Shown: in pieces, positions 55,908 to 64,000 of the stretch
How positions within the stretch are numbered: the stretch's first letter is position 1
How the letters are laid out: every line of letters begins with the position of its first letter
Assembly: GCF_000372805.1 (NCBI RefSeq)
Contig: NZ_KB889827.1
Coordinates: 161,701-225,700, forward strand
From: Marinobacter gelidimuriae
GTDB taxonomy: Bacteria > Pseudomonadota > Gammaproteobacteria > Pseudomonadales > Oleiphilaceae
Reading direction: 5' to 3'
DNA: 64,000 bases
The notes under the pieces: model-generated
Seen by the model: the letters and a program-made list of their open reading frames with translations, nothing else
Told to the model about the DNA's origin: nothing
Database searches by the model: none
Program-made: the position numbers and the translations under genes

Positions 55908-56636
55908 TTAGCGGCTGGCAGCCAGTTCGCGTTCCACCACAGCCGACAGCTGCCCCCAGCCCGGGCGGGTCAGGACGATGTTATCGACCATTACAGTGGG
56001 TGTGCTGACCACTCGTAACTGGGTTGCCACTTTGGCGCTTTGTTCAATGGCCTCGCGGTGCAGTTCGGTGGCCATGCAGCGGCTGAATCGATTTTCACTC
56101 AGGCCGAGGTCGCCGGCATAGCGGGTAAACGTTGCCTGAGGGTCTGACACGCCCGCCCAGGCCGACTGATTGCTGTACAGTGTATCGTGCATCGGCCAAA
56201 AGGCGTTCTGGTCGCCCGCGCAGCGCGCGGCCTGGGCAGCCGGCATGGCGTTGGCGTGCTGTGATAATGGCAGCTCAAAATACACAAAACGCACCTTACC
56301 GCTTTCCACGTACTCTTTTTTCAAGCGTTGACTAGCGTCGGCGAAGCGGGCACAGGCCGGACACTGATAATCCGCAAATTCCCGCACCACAACCGGCGCA
56401 TCAGCTGCACCCACTGAAACACCAAACTGATCAAACCCGGCTGGAAAATCCGGCGTGCCTTTTTTTGCAACGGGCAGTTCATCGGAATCCGGCGACGGGC
56501 CAGACGTTATAAAAAACAGGCCAATCAACATGGCGACGACAATTAAAGTCATAACACCCAGGGCCAGCGAGCGCTTGCTAGCCGGTTTGCGAGGCGCCGG
56601 GGAACCCCTGTGATGGCGACGTTTTGCTTCACCCAT
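55908..56636 (-). CDS. DsbA-like thioredoxin protein, membrane-anchored
   Basis: This 242-residue protein has a basic N-terminus, a signal anchor (SLALGVMTLIVVAMLIGLFF, residues 23-42) and a periplasmic DsbA/DsbG-like domain with the active site CPAC (Cys92, Cys95). The cis-proline loop is VVSTPTVMVDN. It also has AAQAARCAGDQNAFWPMHDT, typical of the DSBA helical insert. It probably oxidises or isomerises disulfides in the envelope. The start 56636 has GGAG upstream. Confidence 0.9.
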   Translation of the reverse strand: MGEAKRRHHRGSPAPRKPASKRSLALGVMTLIVVAMLIGLFFITSGPSPDSDELPVAKKGTPDFPAGFDQFGVSVGAADAPVVVREFADYQCPACARFADASQRLKKEYVESGKVRFVYFELPLSQHANAMPAAQAARCAGDQNAFWPMHDTLYSNQSAWAGVSDPQATFTRYAGDLGLSENRFSRCMATELHREAIEQSAKVATQLRVVSTPTVMVDNIVLTRPGWGQLSAVVERELAASR

Positions 56637-56759
56637 GAAAACCAACTCCGTTGCGTATTAAAGGGTTAGCAGTAGAGCATAACCGGGGGTGTTGGCCTAG
56701 TCATCAAATTTGGTATATTTGACGTACACGTAGTAGATCTTATTAAAAAGGATAAATAT

Positions 56760-56936
56760 ATGCTGGGATTATTTAAAAGCGATCCGAAGAAAAAGCTGCA
56801 AAAAGCCTACGAGGCCAAGTTGGAAAAAGCACTTCACTATCAGCGCAATGGAGATTTACGCACCCACAGCACGCTGATGTTATATGAGGCAGAAAGCCTG
56901 TATGCCAAAATTCAAGCGCTCGAAAAGAGCGCCTGA
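56760..56936 (+). CDS. DUF6435 small protein
   Basis: This 58-residue protein begins MLGLFKSDPKKKLQKAYEAK and continues LEKALHYQRNGDLRTHSTLM, LYEAESLYAKIQALEKSA. It is highly charged and mainly helical. AAGGATA lies seven bases before the ATG. It has the usual length of this family. The function is unknown. Confidence 0.85.
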   Translation: MLGLFKSDPKKKLQKAYEAKLEKALHYQRNGDLRTHSTLMLYEAESLYAKIQALEKSA

Positions 56937-56990
56937 ATACGAAAGAACGGCGCTGCTGTCATCAGCACGAGCCGAATACTTACGTTTAGC

Positions 56991-57335
56991 CTATTCGCCT
57001 GATAGCTGTCGAAGGCGCTGGTTCAGGCGGCTTACTTCCCTACGCATTTGCTGAACTTCATCCAGCAAATCGAGCGATACCGCCAGACCCGGCAAATTCA
57101 GTTTCAAATCCTGCTGCAGTCTTAGCGCCCGCTGTAGGCGTGTTAAAGCCATTACATCGAATTGCCAGTCCCGCGGAAGGTGATGCTCTTCGATGGGCGA
57201 CACAATGCCGTAGTTCACCAGCTTAATCACGAATTCTGCGTGGCATTCGCCACGTTCGCAAATCTCGTGCAATGTAAACACGCCACCGTCGGCATCGGTA
57301 ATTTCTACAGTCAAAATGCGGTCTTGTCTGCTCAT
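56991..57335 (-). CDS. cbpM: CbpA modulator CbpM
   Basis: This 114-residue MerR-like helical protein inhibits the J-domain co-chaperone CbpA. It matches the family: FTLHEICERGECHAEFVIKL, VNYGIVSP, LTRLQRALRLQQDLKLNLPG and the heptad-like EVQQMRREVSRLNQRLRQLS. It is 13 bases downstream of cbpA on the same strand. Confidence 0.93.
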   Translation of the reverse strand: MSRQDRILTVEITDADGGVFTLHEICERGECHAEFVIKLVNYGIVSPIEEHHLPRDWQFDVMALTRLQRALRLQQDLKLNLPGLAVSLDLLDEVQQMRREVSRLNQRLRQLSGE

Positions 57336-57348
57336 CCAAAACCTCCGG

Positions 57349-58302
57349 TTACACGTGCAGTTTGGCGCGTGGATTGAAGTCTTTTTCGGCGTCTGCCAGT
57401 TGTTGATAAATGGCCAGCGCTTGTTCCGAATGCTCTTCAGGTAGCGTCACCTGTAAAGTCACAATCTGATCACCCACGTGCTTGCCAGGCAAGCCTTTGC
57501 CTTTCAAACGCAGTTTGCGACCGCTGGAAGAACCTTTTGGTACCTTTACGCTCACTTTACCACCGACTACCGGCACAGTGATGCTGGCGCCTAACGCGCC
57601 CTCCCAGGGGCTGATAGGAACGGTAATTACCACATCGTTGCCTTCTACTATGAACTGCGGATGGGGTGCCAGTTCCACTTCAATAAACAGATCGCCGGCG
57701 CTGGCGCCGCCCACACCGGGCGAACCCTGGCCTTTCAGGCGAATATGCTGTCCCTCGCGCATACCGGCGGGAATTTTGACCTTGAGGATTTTCTGCCGCG
57801 CCACTACGCGACCACGCTCGTCTGCGTCATGCACAGCGAACGACACTTGTTTGTCGCAACCGTTATAGGCTTCTTCCAGAGACAGCGCCAGCCGTGCATG
57901 GATGTCTTCACCGCGCATGCGCATGTTCTGACGAGAACCGCCGCCACCGGCTTTCTGGCCACGGCCAAACATCTGCTCAAAAAAGTCGCTGAACTGGCTG
58001 GCATCGGCTTCAGTATAGCCACCGCCACCAAAACCGGATTCGCTCTGCCAGCCAGGAGGTGGCTGGAAAGAACCGTCAGGTTGCGCGCCGTACTTGCGCA
58101 ACTGGTCATATTCGGTGCGTTTTTCCGGATCCTTCAGAACTTCGTAGGCTTCGCCGACATTTTTGAACATCTCATCAGCGTTATCTTCTTTGCTCACGTC
58201 CGGATGATATTTCCGCGCCAGTTTGCGATAGGACTTTTTAATGTCTTCGGGGGAGGCAGACTCGCTCACACCGAGCACGACGTAATAATCTTTGAAATCC
58301 AT
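57349..58302 (-). CDS. cbpA: DnaJ-like co-chaperone CbpA
   Basis: This 317-residue protein has a J domain (residues 5-70) with [11 protein letters not shown] (HPD at 33-35), a Gly/Phe-rich linker ([13 protein letters not shown]), then two type II DnaJ C-terminal domains with [40 protein letters not shown] and [13 protein letters not shown]. It has no zinc finger. It stimulates DnaK. ATG 58302 has AGGAG four bases upstream. Confidence 0.93.
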   Translation of the reverse strand: MDFKDYYVVLGVSESASPEDIKKSYRKLARKYHPDVSKEDNADEMFKNVGEAYEVLKDPEKRTEYDQLRKYGAQPDGSFQPPPGWQSESGFGGGGYTEADASQFSDFFEQMFGRGQKAGGGGSRQNMRMRGEDIHARLALSLEEAYNGCDKQVSFAVHDADERGRVVARQKILKVKIPAGMREGQHIRLKGQGSPGVGGASAGDLFIEVELAPHPQFIVEGNDVVITVPISPWEGALGASITVPVVGGKVSVKVPKGSSSGRKLRLKGKGLPGKHVGDQIVTLQVTLPEEHSEQALAIYQQLADAEKDFNPRAKLHV

Positions 58303-58507
58303 GGTTCTCCTCATATCGGCGCACGGCGGCTCGCAGCGGCTCAAAGACGATTGTCCTACTATCTATAATTGGCGCAAACGGGAAAATTGCAAGTGAATCC
58401 CGGGTGTTGAAGGCGTGAAATGAATCCCGCTGTTCACTTGCGTATAATAATGCCACCTTTATTGGCACCGTAGAAAATCTGCCCGAATATTACCTTAGGA
58501 GAACCCG

Positions 58508-58951
58508 ATGATCTGGACTGTCTATCTTTCTGGCGAAATTCATACAGACTGGCGTGAGCAAATTCAGGCGGGCGCAGAAGCGGCCGGCCTGCCGGTAGAG
58601 TTCACCGCCCCGGTCACCAATCACGAAGCCAGCGATGCGGCGGGCGATACGCTGGGCAAGCCCGATGTGGCGTTTTGGCGCGATCACCAGTCATCCAAAG
58701 TGAACGGTATTCGCACGAAGACGATGCTGGAGCAGTGCGACCTTGCAGTGATTCGCTTCGGTGACAAGTACAAACAGTGGAACGCCGCTTTTGACGCTGG
58801 GTTCTGCGCCGCCATGGGCACGCCTTACATTACCCTGCACGGCGACGACATTGTCCACTCGCTGAAAGAAGTGGACTCCGCCGCCATGGCGTGGGCACAG
58901 ACGCCTGAACAGGTGGTTGAAGTTTTGAAGTACGTGACGACGGCTGAGTAA
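58508..58951 (+). CDS. ytoQ: YtoQ family protein
   Basis: This 147-residue protein has WTVYLSGEIHTDWREQI, then GLPVEFTAPVTNHEASDAAG, FWRDHQSSKVNGIRTKTMLE and CDLAVIRFGDKYKQWNAAFD. It spans the full family length and has a nucleoside 2-deoxyribosyltransferase-like fold by analogy. The role is unknown. AGGAGAA precedes the ATG. Confidence 0.9.
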   Translation: MIWTVYLSGEIHTDWREQIQAGAEAAGLPVEFTAPVTNHEASDAAGDTLGKPDVAFWRDHQSSKVNGIRTKTMLEQCDLAVIRFGDKYKQWNAAFDAGFCAAMGTPYITLHGDDIVHSLKEVDSAAMAWAQTPEQVVEVLKYVTTAE

Positions 58952-58961
58952 AAACAGGATC

Positions 58962-59015
58962 GGGGACAGATTTGAAATCTGTCCCCTAACTTTGAGATTT
59001 TAAACCTGTCCCCTA
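58962..59015. repeat. GGGGACAG-type inverted repeat
   Basis: Two 12-base arms (GGGGACAGATTT with AAATCTGTCCCC) around one base form a near-perfect palindrome at 58962-58986. A partial copy ending CCTGTCCCCT follows up to 59015. This is the form of a REP-like element common in Proteobacteria and often found in many copies. It sits between two converging genes and could also act as a terminator. Confidence 0.85.
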
Positions 59016-59021
59016 CCCTAC

Positions 59022-59405
59022 CTAAAAGCTCGACATCTCTTCTTGCAGATCGCGCTTTAGTTCTTCCGGCGAGGTTATCCACAAAGTACCGTCCGCGCCG
59101 GGGAACACGCCCACTTCCCGTTTGTCTTTGGTCAGGCCCGGCACCCATTTTTTGAAAAAGTCTGGCAGGGAAATGCTTTTCGGGGTCAGATCGTCTGAGC
59201 CCTTGGCATATTCCGCGGCAAACTCGGCGCTGGGCCACACAGGCACGTGCGCCACGCCCTCCTCTTCTGAAACAAGTTTCAGAAAACGGTTGTCGGCATT
59301 AATCAGTATCCAGATATTCCGCTCTTCAAGCACGGCGCTCAAAAAGTAGTCGTAGCGCTCTTCGCCGTTCATTTCGAGCACGTCGGTTAATTCATTACTG
59401 CTCAT
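59022..59405 (-). CDS. DUF2750 family protein
   Basis: This 127-residue protein reads LEMNGEERYDYFLSAVLEER, NIWILINADNRFLKLVSEEE, VAHVPVWPSAEFAAEYAKGS, then PKSISLPDFFKKWVPGLTKD and VGVFPGADGTLWITSPEELK. These segments cover the whole domain. The function is unknown. It is transcribed with the next genes on the minus strand or alone. Confidence 0.9.
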   Translation of the reverse strand: MSSNELTDVLEMNGEERYDYFLSAVLEERNIWILINADNRFLKLVSEEEGVAHVPVWPSAEFAAEYAKGSDDLTPKSISLPDFFKKWVPGLTKDKREVGVFPGADGTLWITSPEELKRDLQEEMSSF

Positions 59406-59448
59406 AAGGATTCCATCAATTTAAAGATTTGAACTCGAATTTTCTTGC

Positions 59449-60201
59449 TCAGGAGTTTGACACAGGCTGCGGGGAGAACCGAATAAACTCATAGTCGTCG
59501 GCAAGGGCATCCACAGACTTGAAAGCGTTGGCATAACCGCCCACGCACGGGTGCAACCTAACCAGCTCGGGCATGGCAGCAGAAATTAACTCGGGGTCAC
59601 AGCAGTTGAGCATTACGGCCGCAGGTGAATACGGGGAAACGGCGGCAACCGCCTCAGCCAGGGTTTCACCAGACATTAGTTTACCGTCTGCCTCAAGGCG
59701 AAACGCGACGCCATAAGGCTTGCCCAGCTCGCTCGCGGCGGCACAGGCCGCACACGCTTCCAGGGTATTGGTCATGGTTTCAATCAGCAGTACGTCAGCG
59801 GCGGCCTGCTGCTTTACCAGCACCGAGTATTCATCCCGCAAATCCTCAAACGAACGCGCGGGCTGGCCCTGATAACTTCCAGCCAGGGGTGGCAGACAAC
59901 CTGCAATATCCACACACGCGCCAGTGGCTTTTACAGCCTGTCCCAGCAACTCGAAAGCATTTTGGTGAATGGCCGCCAACTGCTCCAACTGGCCGTGCCG
60001 CAGCAAACGGGATGGCGTGGCAGCATAAGTGTTGAGGGGTAACGTTTTGGCGCCAGCGCGGATAAAGTCAGCGTGCACTGCGGTCACCACGCCTGGCTGC
60101 TCTTGCATAACCGCAACAGACCATAGCGGCGAACTGACATTAGCAGCACGGCGGTAAATTTCCTGGCCGAGGCCGCCATCAAGAAGTACTACAGATCGCA
60201 T
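59449..60201 (-). CDS. Homocysteine S-methyltransferase-like protein, C-terminally truncated
   Basis: This 250-residue protein belongs to the homocysteine methyltransferase family: VVLLDGGLGQEIYRRAANVS, AGAKTLPLNTYAATPSRLLR, ADVLLIETMTNTLEACAACA and VMLNCCDPELISAAMPELV. Complete members have about 300 residues and end in GGCC, whose two cysteines bind zinc together with the first one (in LNC). Here the sequence stops after GGYANAFKSV and about 30 more residues, so GGCC is absent. The enzyme is probably inactive, although a changed function cannot be excluded. Confidence 0.8.
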   Translation of the reverse strand: MRSVVLLDGGLGQEIYRRAANVSSPLWSVAVMQEQPGVVTAVHADFIRAGAKTLPLNTYAATPSRLLRHGQLEQLAAIHQNAFELLGQAVKATGACVDIAGCLPPLAGSYQGQPARSFEDLRDEYSVLVKQQAAADVLLIETMTNTLEACAACAAASELGKPYGVAFRLEADGKLMSGETLAEAVAAVSPYSPAAVMLNCCDPELISAAMPELVRLHPCVGGYANAFKSVDALADDYEFIRFSPQPVSNS

Positions 60202-60252
60202 AAAACGTTTTAATTCCTCAAAGTGAAAGTGTGAACCTGAACATTGCGGGCG

Positions 60253-60684
60253 TTACTTTGCCATATGCCCCACATAAGCCGCTGTAAATGCGGTTTCCTG
60301 AAAAATCTTCAAACCGGTGTCTGCAAACGGAACAGGCAGAGGGTTAGATGAGAGCGTCGATTTAATCAGTGCAGGCGGAAGCAAAACAACCTCAATGTCG
60401 GCACTGGTCATTAATTGAATAGCTGACTCTAATTTGAAGCTGATGGCACCGCCAGCGAACTTGCCTTTTGGCATACGCTCTTTAATAGCCACTTTATTGA
60501 CGCCGTGCTCGGTCAAAAATTTCGCGATGGACGCTTGAAACTCTTGAAGGTCGCCACGGGTGTGGTTTTTCTTCAAACTTAGCTTACGAACCTTACTGTC
60601 TGGCAGACTGAAATGCCCTTGATCCAGGTTCAGCAAACACACCACGGCATCTGAGCCGGTTAATTCAACACCACAAACGCGCAT
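60253..60684 (-). CDS. DUF3010 family protein
   Basis: This 143-residue protein reads MRVCGVELTGSDAVVCLLNL, SDSKVRKL-like (here PDSKVRKLSLKKNHTRGDLQ), VNKVAIKERMPKGKFAGGAI and LLPPALIKSTLSSNPLPVPF. Length and order are those of DUF3010. The function is unknown. It is 17 bases downstream of the SEC-C gene on the same strand. Confidence 0.88.
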   Translation of the reverse strand: MRVCGVELTGSDAVVCLLNLDQGHFSLPDSKVRKLSLKKNHTRGDLQEFQASIAKFLTEHGVNKVAIKERMPKGKFAGGAISFKLESAIQLMTSADIEVVLLPPALIKSTLSSNPLPVPFADTGLKIFQETAFTAAYVGHMAK

Positions 60685-60700
60685 ACACTATCCCCGCGGC

Positions 60701-61045
60701 TTAACCGCAGCACTTTTTGAATTTAACACCGCTGCCGCAACTGCAAGGATCGTTTCGGGCCGGTACTTTAGCCTGCGTTACCGTTACGCCCTTGTCCAGA
60801 ATCGTCGTTAACTCGGCAACGGATTCAACCGCATCCGCGCTTGCATCTACCGTAATGTTGGCAAACAGACCTGCTTCAGCTACCAGAGCTTCAACTTCCT
60901 GCTTTCGTGCTTCACTGGTAACAACCAGCGTTAGCGGGAACTTCTTACTACCTGGCTTTTTGCTGGCATTGGTCTGAAAACCGCCGTGCGCCGTGTGGTG
61001 CTGACGGGCATCCTGCCGGCCTTTAAAAAAGAACTTGTCGGACAT
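60701..61045 (-). CDS. SEC-C motif protein (PBPRA1643 family)
   Basis: This 114-residue protein begins MSDKFFFKGRQDARQHHTAH and ends in the zinc-binding SEC-C motif NDPCSCGSGVKFKKCCG. The middle is a small alpha-beta part (LVVTSEARKQEVEALVAEAG). This layout is the PBPRA1643 family. The function is unknown. Confidence 0.9.
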   Translation of the reverse strand: MSDKFFFKGRQDARQHHTAHGGFQTNASKKPGSKKFPLTLVVTSEARKQEVEALVAEAGLFANITVDASADAVESVAELTTILDKGVTVTQAKVPARNDPCSCGSGVKFKKCCG

Positions 61046-61311
61046 GCTGCTATCTCTGATGGGTAAAAACGATGTGCCCGAGCCTATAAACGCAGGTTGT
61101 TGTCGGGGGAAATGGTTTTAGCACGGTTATCGAGCGGGATATATAGTAGATGGTGGAAAATACGATGTCGTTTAACCCATTTAACGAGCGTACATAAGAA
61201 AATCCTCTACTGGCTCCCACAGTACAGGTTGTTCATTATCATTAACCAAAAGACTTCAGTAAGCTTCGGGCACACTGACTACATCTGCAGCAACCATCAA
61301 AGGCCATTGAT

Positions 61312-62319
61312 ATGAAAAGCATTACCCTTTCAAGCCCCGGCGGTCTGGAACATCTCAAGCTTAACAATAGCGCGGAACCTGGCGCGCCTGGGCCTGGCCA
61401 AATTCGGGTACGCATTCATGCCTGCTCCCTGAACTATCACGATTATGCAGTGGTTGTCGGGGCCATCCCAACCGAAGACCAGCGCATCCCCATGGCGGAT
61501 GGCGCTGGTGTTGTGGAAGCCATCGGTGAAGGTGTCAGCGAATTCAAGGTTGGCGACCATGTGGTATCAACCTTCTTCCCTGAATGGCTGACTGGCGCCG
61601 CCCCTATTGATAACTTCAGCACCACGCCCGGTGACGGTCAGGATGGTTACGCCCGCGAACAGGTCGTTCGCCCAACCAACTGGTTTACCCACGCACCAAA
61701 GGGCTATACCCATGCTGAAGCGGCCACTCTGACCACCGCAGGCTTAACAGCATGGCGAGCACTGGCTGTTAATGGTGGCTTAAAAGCAGGCGATACCGTG
61801 CTTACGCTGGGTACTGGTGGGGTGTCTGTGTTTGCGCTGCAGTTCGCCAAGTTGATGGGCGCGCGAGTTATTTCCACGTCGTCCTCAGACGAAAAACTGG
61901 AACGGCTAACAGCATTGGGTGCAGACCACACCATCAATTACAAAACAACGTCGGCCTGGGGCGCGAGAGTTCAGGAGCTGACAAACGGCGTGGGTGTTGA
62001 TCACGTTATCGAAGTGGGTGGCCCTGGCACTCTTCCGGAATCCATTGATGCCGTTCGCATTGGCGGCCATATCGCGCTTATAGGCGTACTGACCGGCCGG
62101 GCTGGCGATATTCCCACCGCAAAACTGATGGCGAAACAGGCCCGGCTGCAAGGCTTGATTGTGGGCAGCCGAACCCATCAGCAAGAGATGATTCGCGCAA
62201 TCGAAGCAAACGGCATGCACCCGGTTCTTGACCGGTCTTTTGCGCTGGAAGAAATTGCCGATGCTTTTCGCCATGAAGCATCCGGCAAGCACTTCGGGAA
62301 GATCTGCCTGGAGTTCTAA
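61312..62319 (+). CDS. Zinc-type alcohol dehydrogenase/quinone oxidoreductase family
   Basis: This 335-residue MDR-family enzyme has a GroES-like N-terminus (RVRIHACSLNYHDYAVVVGA, IPMADGAGVVEAIGEGVSEF) and an NAD(P)-binding domain (VLTLGTGGVSVFALQFAKLM). SIDAVRIGGHIALIGVLTGR follows. The catalytic cysteine of zinc enzymes is not in its usual place (SLNYHD), so it is more like quinone oxidoreductases. It is followed by a flavin reductase gene in the same direction. Confidence 0.88.
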   Translation: MKSITLSSPGGLEHLKLNNSAEPGAPGPGQIRVRIHACSLNYHDYAVVVGAIPTEDQRIPMADGAGVVEAIGEGVSEFKVGDHVVSTFFPEWLTGAAPIDNFSTTPGDGQDGYAREQVVRPTNWFTHAPKGYTHAEAATLTTAGLTAWRALAVNGGLKAGDTVLTLGTGGVSVFALQFAKLMGARVISTSSSDEKLERLTALGADHTINYKTTSAWGARVQELTNGVGVDHVIEVGGPGTLPESIDAVRIGGHIALIGVLTGRAGDIPTAKLMAKQARLQGLIVGSRTHQQEMIRAIEANGMHPVLDRSFALEEIADAFRHEASGKHFGKICLEF

Positions 62320-62406
62320 TACAGACGCCTAGTTTAACGGGCCACTCCGCACGGTGGCCTGGTTACACCCATGCGTAAAGCCCAAGTTTTTTGTCAGGAG
62401 TCTGTT

Positions 62407-63027
62407 ATGCCCGAAGATATACACTTCTACGAACCCGCCAATGGTCACCGACTTGCACATGACCCATTCAATGCCCTGGTGGCCCCGCGGCCGATTGGAT
62501 GGATTTCATCCAAAAGCCGTGACGGCGTGCTTAATCTTGCGCCCTATAGCTTCTTCAACGCCTTCAACTATGTTCCCCCAATCGTCGGATTCTCCAGCAT
62601 CGGCTATAAGGATTCCGTGCGTAATGCGGAGGAAACCGGTGAGTTTTGCTGGAATCTGGCGACTCGTCCTCTGGCAGAGGCCATGAACCAAACCTGCGCC
62701 GCTGTCGGGCCTGACGTCGATGAATTCGCTCTTTCAGAGCTGACACCGAAGCCTTCGCGGATTATCTCCGTGCCGCACGTGGCGGAAAGTCCGGTAACAT
62801 TTGAATGTCGGGTCACGCAGATTCTTCAGTTGGCAGGCGCCGACGGCCAGAAGGTCAATACCTGGATGGTGTTCGGCGAGGTGGTGGGCGTGCACATAGC
62901 GCAACACCTGCTGCGGGACGGCGTTTACGATACTGCAGCGGGCGAACCCATTCTTCGCGGCGGCGGACCGGCGGACTACTTTGCAGTGGGCGCGTCGCAA
63001 AAATTTCAGATGCATCGGCCGAAATAA
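62407..63027 (+). CDS. Flavin reductase family protein
   Basis: This 206-residue FMN-binding split-barrel protein has LVAPRPIGWISSKSRDGVLN, LAPYSFFNAFNYVPPIVGFS, TGEFCWNLATRPLAEAMNQT and VPHVAESPVTFECRVTQIL. GGAG lies before ATG 62407. Relatives reduce flavin for monooxygenases or bind flavin themselves. It lies 88 bases after the alcohol dehydrogenase-like gene. Confidence 0.9.
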   Translation: MPEDIHFYEPANGHRLAHDPFNALVAPRPIGWISSKSRDGVLNLAPYSFFNAFNYVPPIVGFSSIGYKDSVRNAEETGEFCWNLATRPLAEAMNQTCAAVGPDVDEFALSELTPKPSRIISVPHVAESPVTFECRVTQILQLAGADGQKVNTWMVFGEVVGVHIAQHLLRDGVYDTAAGEPILRGGGPADYFAVGASQKFQMHRPK

Positions 63028-63160
63028 ATCAGCCCCAACTTAACCGTAATGTGTTGAGTGGCGCTGCGTTAAAATTGCAGCACTAACATCAAGAAGCTGC
63101 AAACAGCTCGCGCGCGTTTTTTGCAGCCTTACCCACTCAAAAAGCGATACCGCTATCAGT

Positions 63161-63337
63161 TTACGAGCAAGAACCGCAGCAAACGCCTGGATCGCCGTGC
63201 TTGCCTTTCTTTTTAGGCGACATCTCGGCGTCAACAGCGGCTTCTTTTTGTGCTTTTGGGTCGAAGTGCTGAGCTGACTCCGCTTGTACTGCCTCGGCTT
63301 TTTTTCCTTTGAATACGTCTTTAAATGACTGAACCAT
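63161..63337 (-). CDS. CCGSCS motif protein
   Basis: This 58-residue protein, MVQSFKDVFKGKKAEAVQAE to KKKGKHGDPGVCCGSCS, ends with the CCGSCS motif that defines the family. It is lysine-rich and the three C-terminal cysteines suggest metal binding. The function is unknown. It is transcribed away from the IS element. Confidence 0.9.
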   Translation of the reverse strand: MVQSFKDVFKGKKAEAVQAESAQHFDPKAQKEAAVDAEMSPKKKGKHGDPGVCCGSCS

Positions 63338-63462
63338 TGGGATGCACCTCGATTGTGGTCTTTAACATTTATGTGTAATGAATCTTATTGGTTGGATCAA
63401 ATTTAGTCAATAGGTTCTGTAACTATTCAGCTCATATCCACCATGATCATTAAAATAGAGTC

Positions 63463-64000
63463 TCATTGAAGCATGGCTTTGAGATCGTAGCGCCGATTGA
63501 AGCGGTATTCGAACTCAGCGAGGTAGCGAGGGGCATGCTGCTCCCGGATGGCGTGGTAAGTGCCAGTAATCGCGTTCTTGACGTTGCCGAGCAGGGTGTT
63601 GACCCAGTTGAACTCAGGATTCGCCATGCTGGCACGACCGCCTCCGGTGATGTGGCGCTCGTGGACGCAGGTGGCCGTGTCGAAGGCCCGGAAACAGTTG
63701 AGACCATCGCTGACAACGTGGCTTCCGGGCGCAATGGCCTGTTGGCTATAGCGACGCACCTCGGCCAGGGTAAAGCCACTCACACGGCGAAGCTGAACCC
63801 GCATCGGGTGGCCCTCGCTATTAGTTTGTACCGCAGCGACAAAGGGGAATTTATGCTCGGCACCACGACCTGGTTTTCCTGACCGTTCGCCGCCCAGATA
63901 GGCGTCATCAATCTCGATGCGGCCGCTGAGCCTCTCTCCCTGGTTGCGATCGTACATGACCTGCAGCACCTTGTGTTTGAGCTTCCAGGCCGTGTTATAA
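63463..64000 (-). mobile_element. IS1595-family transposase (partial)
   Basis: The reading frame is open to the window edge, so the N-terminus is missing. The visible part is an ISXO2-like DDE domain: RIEIDDAYLGGERSGKPGRG, FVAAVQTNSEGHPMRVQLRR, HVVSDGLNCFRAFD, then FNWVNTLLGNVKNAITGTYH and EFEYRFNRRYDLKAML. It ends in a normal stop at 63463. The terminal inverted repeat should lie near 63430-63462 but could not be confirmed without the other end. Confidence 0.9.

Noticed and set aside
63040..63234. Minus-strand frame of 64 codons after the flavin reductase
   Set aside because: It overlaps the CCGSCS gene in another frame, and that gene has a clear family motif.

Overview
The window reads as chromosomal DNA of a marine gammaproteobacterium, most likely Marinobacter or a close relative. 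This is inferred from the gene set: a six-gene Mrp antiporter, a mitochondrial-type branched-chain ketoacid dehydrogenase, TctABC, EfpL, CbpA/CbpM, and small families typical of Pseudomonas and Marinobacter (TIGR02647, DUF2897, DUF6435, CCGSCS). No rRNA, tRNA or CRISPR array was seen.

Layout. 1-3.5 kb: the tail of an MFS permease, a chemotaxis receptor split by a 17-bp tandem repeat, a small acidic lipoprotein and a decayed acyl-CoA dehydrogenase. 3.9-9.8 kb: a tightly overlapping mrp operon (A/B fusion, C, D, E, F, G) for Na+(K+)/H+ antiport. 10-17.9 kb: acyl-CoA ligase, dadA, yciH, a DUF4136 lipoprotein, yigZ, a FemAB-like acyltransferase, dodecin, a sirtuin and a DUF1415 protein. 17.9-26.9 kb: ybiT-type ABC-F, ppiC, a secreted DUF2059-like protein, a LysR regulator facing a 64-residue protein, rarD, rsuA, a lytic transglycosylase, and LysE and TauE exporters. 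27.1-34.2 kb: tctCBA facing a CitA/CitB-type two-component system, then a BCCT transporter.

34.3-39.2 kb: a broken DUF2157 gene, efpL, a RIO-type kinase, an SDR, a dicarboxylate symporter and a small DUF2897 membrane protein. 39.3-44.8 kb: E1alpha, E1beta and E2 of a branched-chain 2-oxoacid dehydrogenase, with a Hanks-type protein kinase starting five bases after E2. 44.8-47.6 kb: a methyltransferase cut by a vgrG 3' remnant, DUF72, an AlkA-type glycosylase and a decayed nei. 47.6-54.7 kb: a Rossmann protein, an unknown exported protein, a DMT transporter, gloA, and a YbhN-like flippase overlapping a metallophosphoesterase-glycosyltransferase fusion. 54.7-63.3 kb: trhO, a DsbA-like protein, cbpM/cbpA, ytoQ and several small conserved genes, an alcohol dehydrogenase-like protein, a flavin reductase and a CCGSCS protein. 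The window ends inside an IS1595-family transposase gene.

Two themes stand out. First, gene decay is frequent: seven genes are broken, truncated or frameshifted. Second, two arrangements deserve experiments: the kinase coupled to the dehydrogenase, whose E1alpha carries a phospho-loop like the mitochondrial enzyme, and the flippase plus fused glycosyltransferase, which looks like a glycolipid assembly unit.
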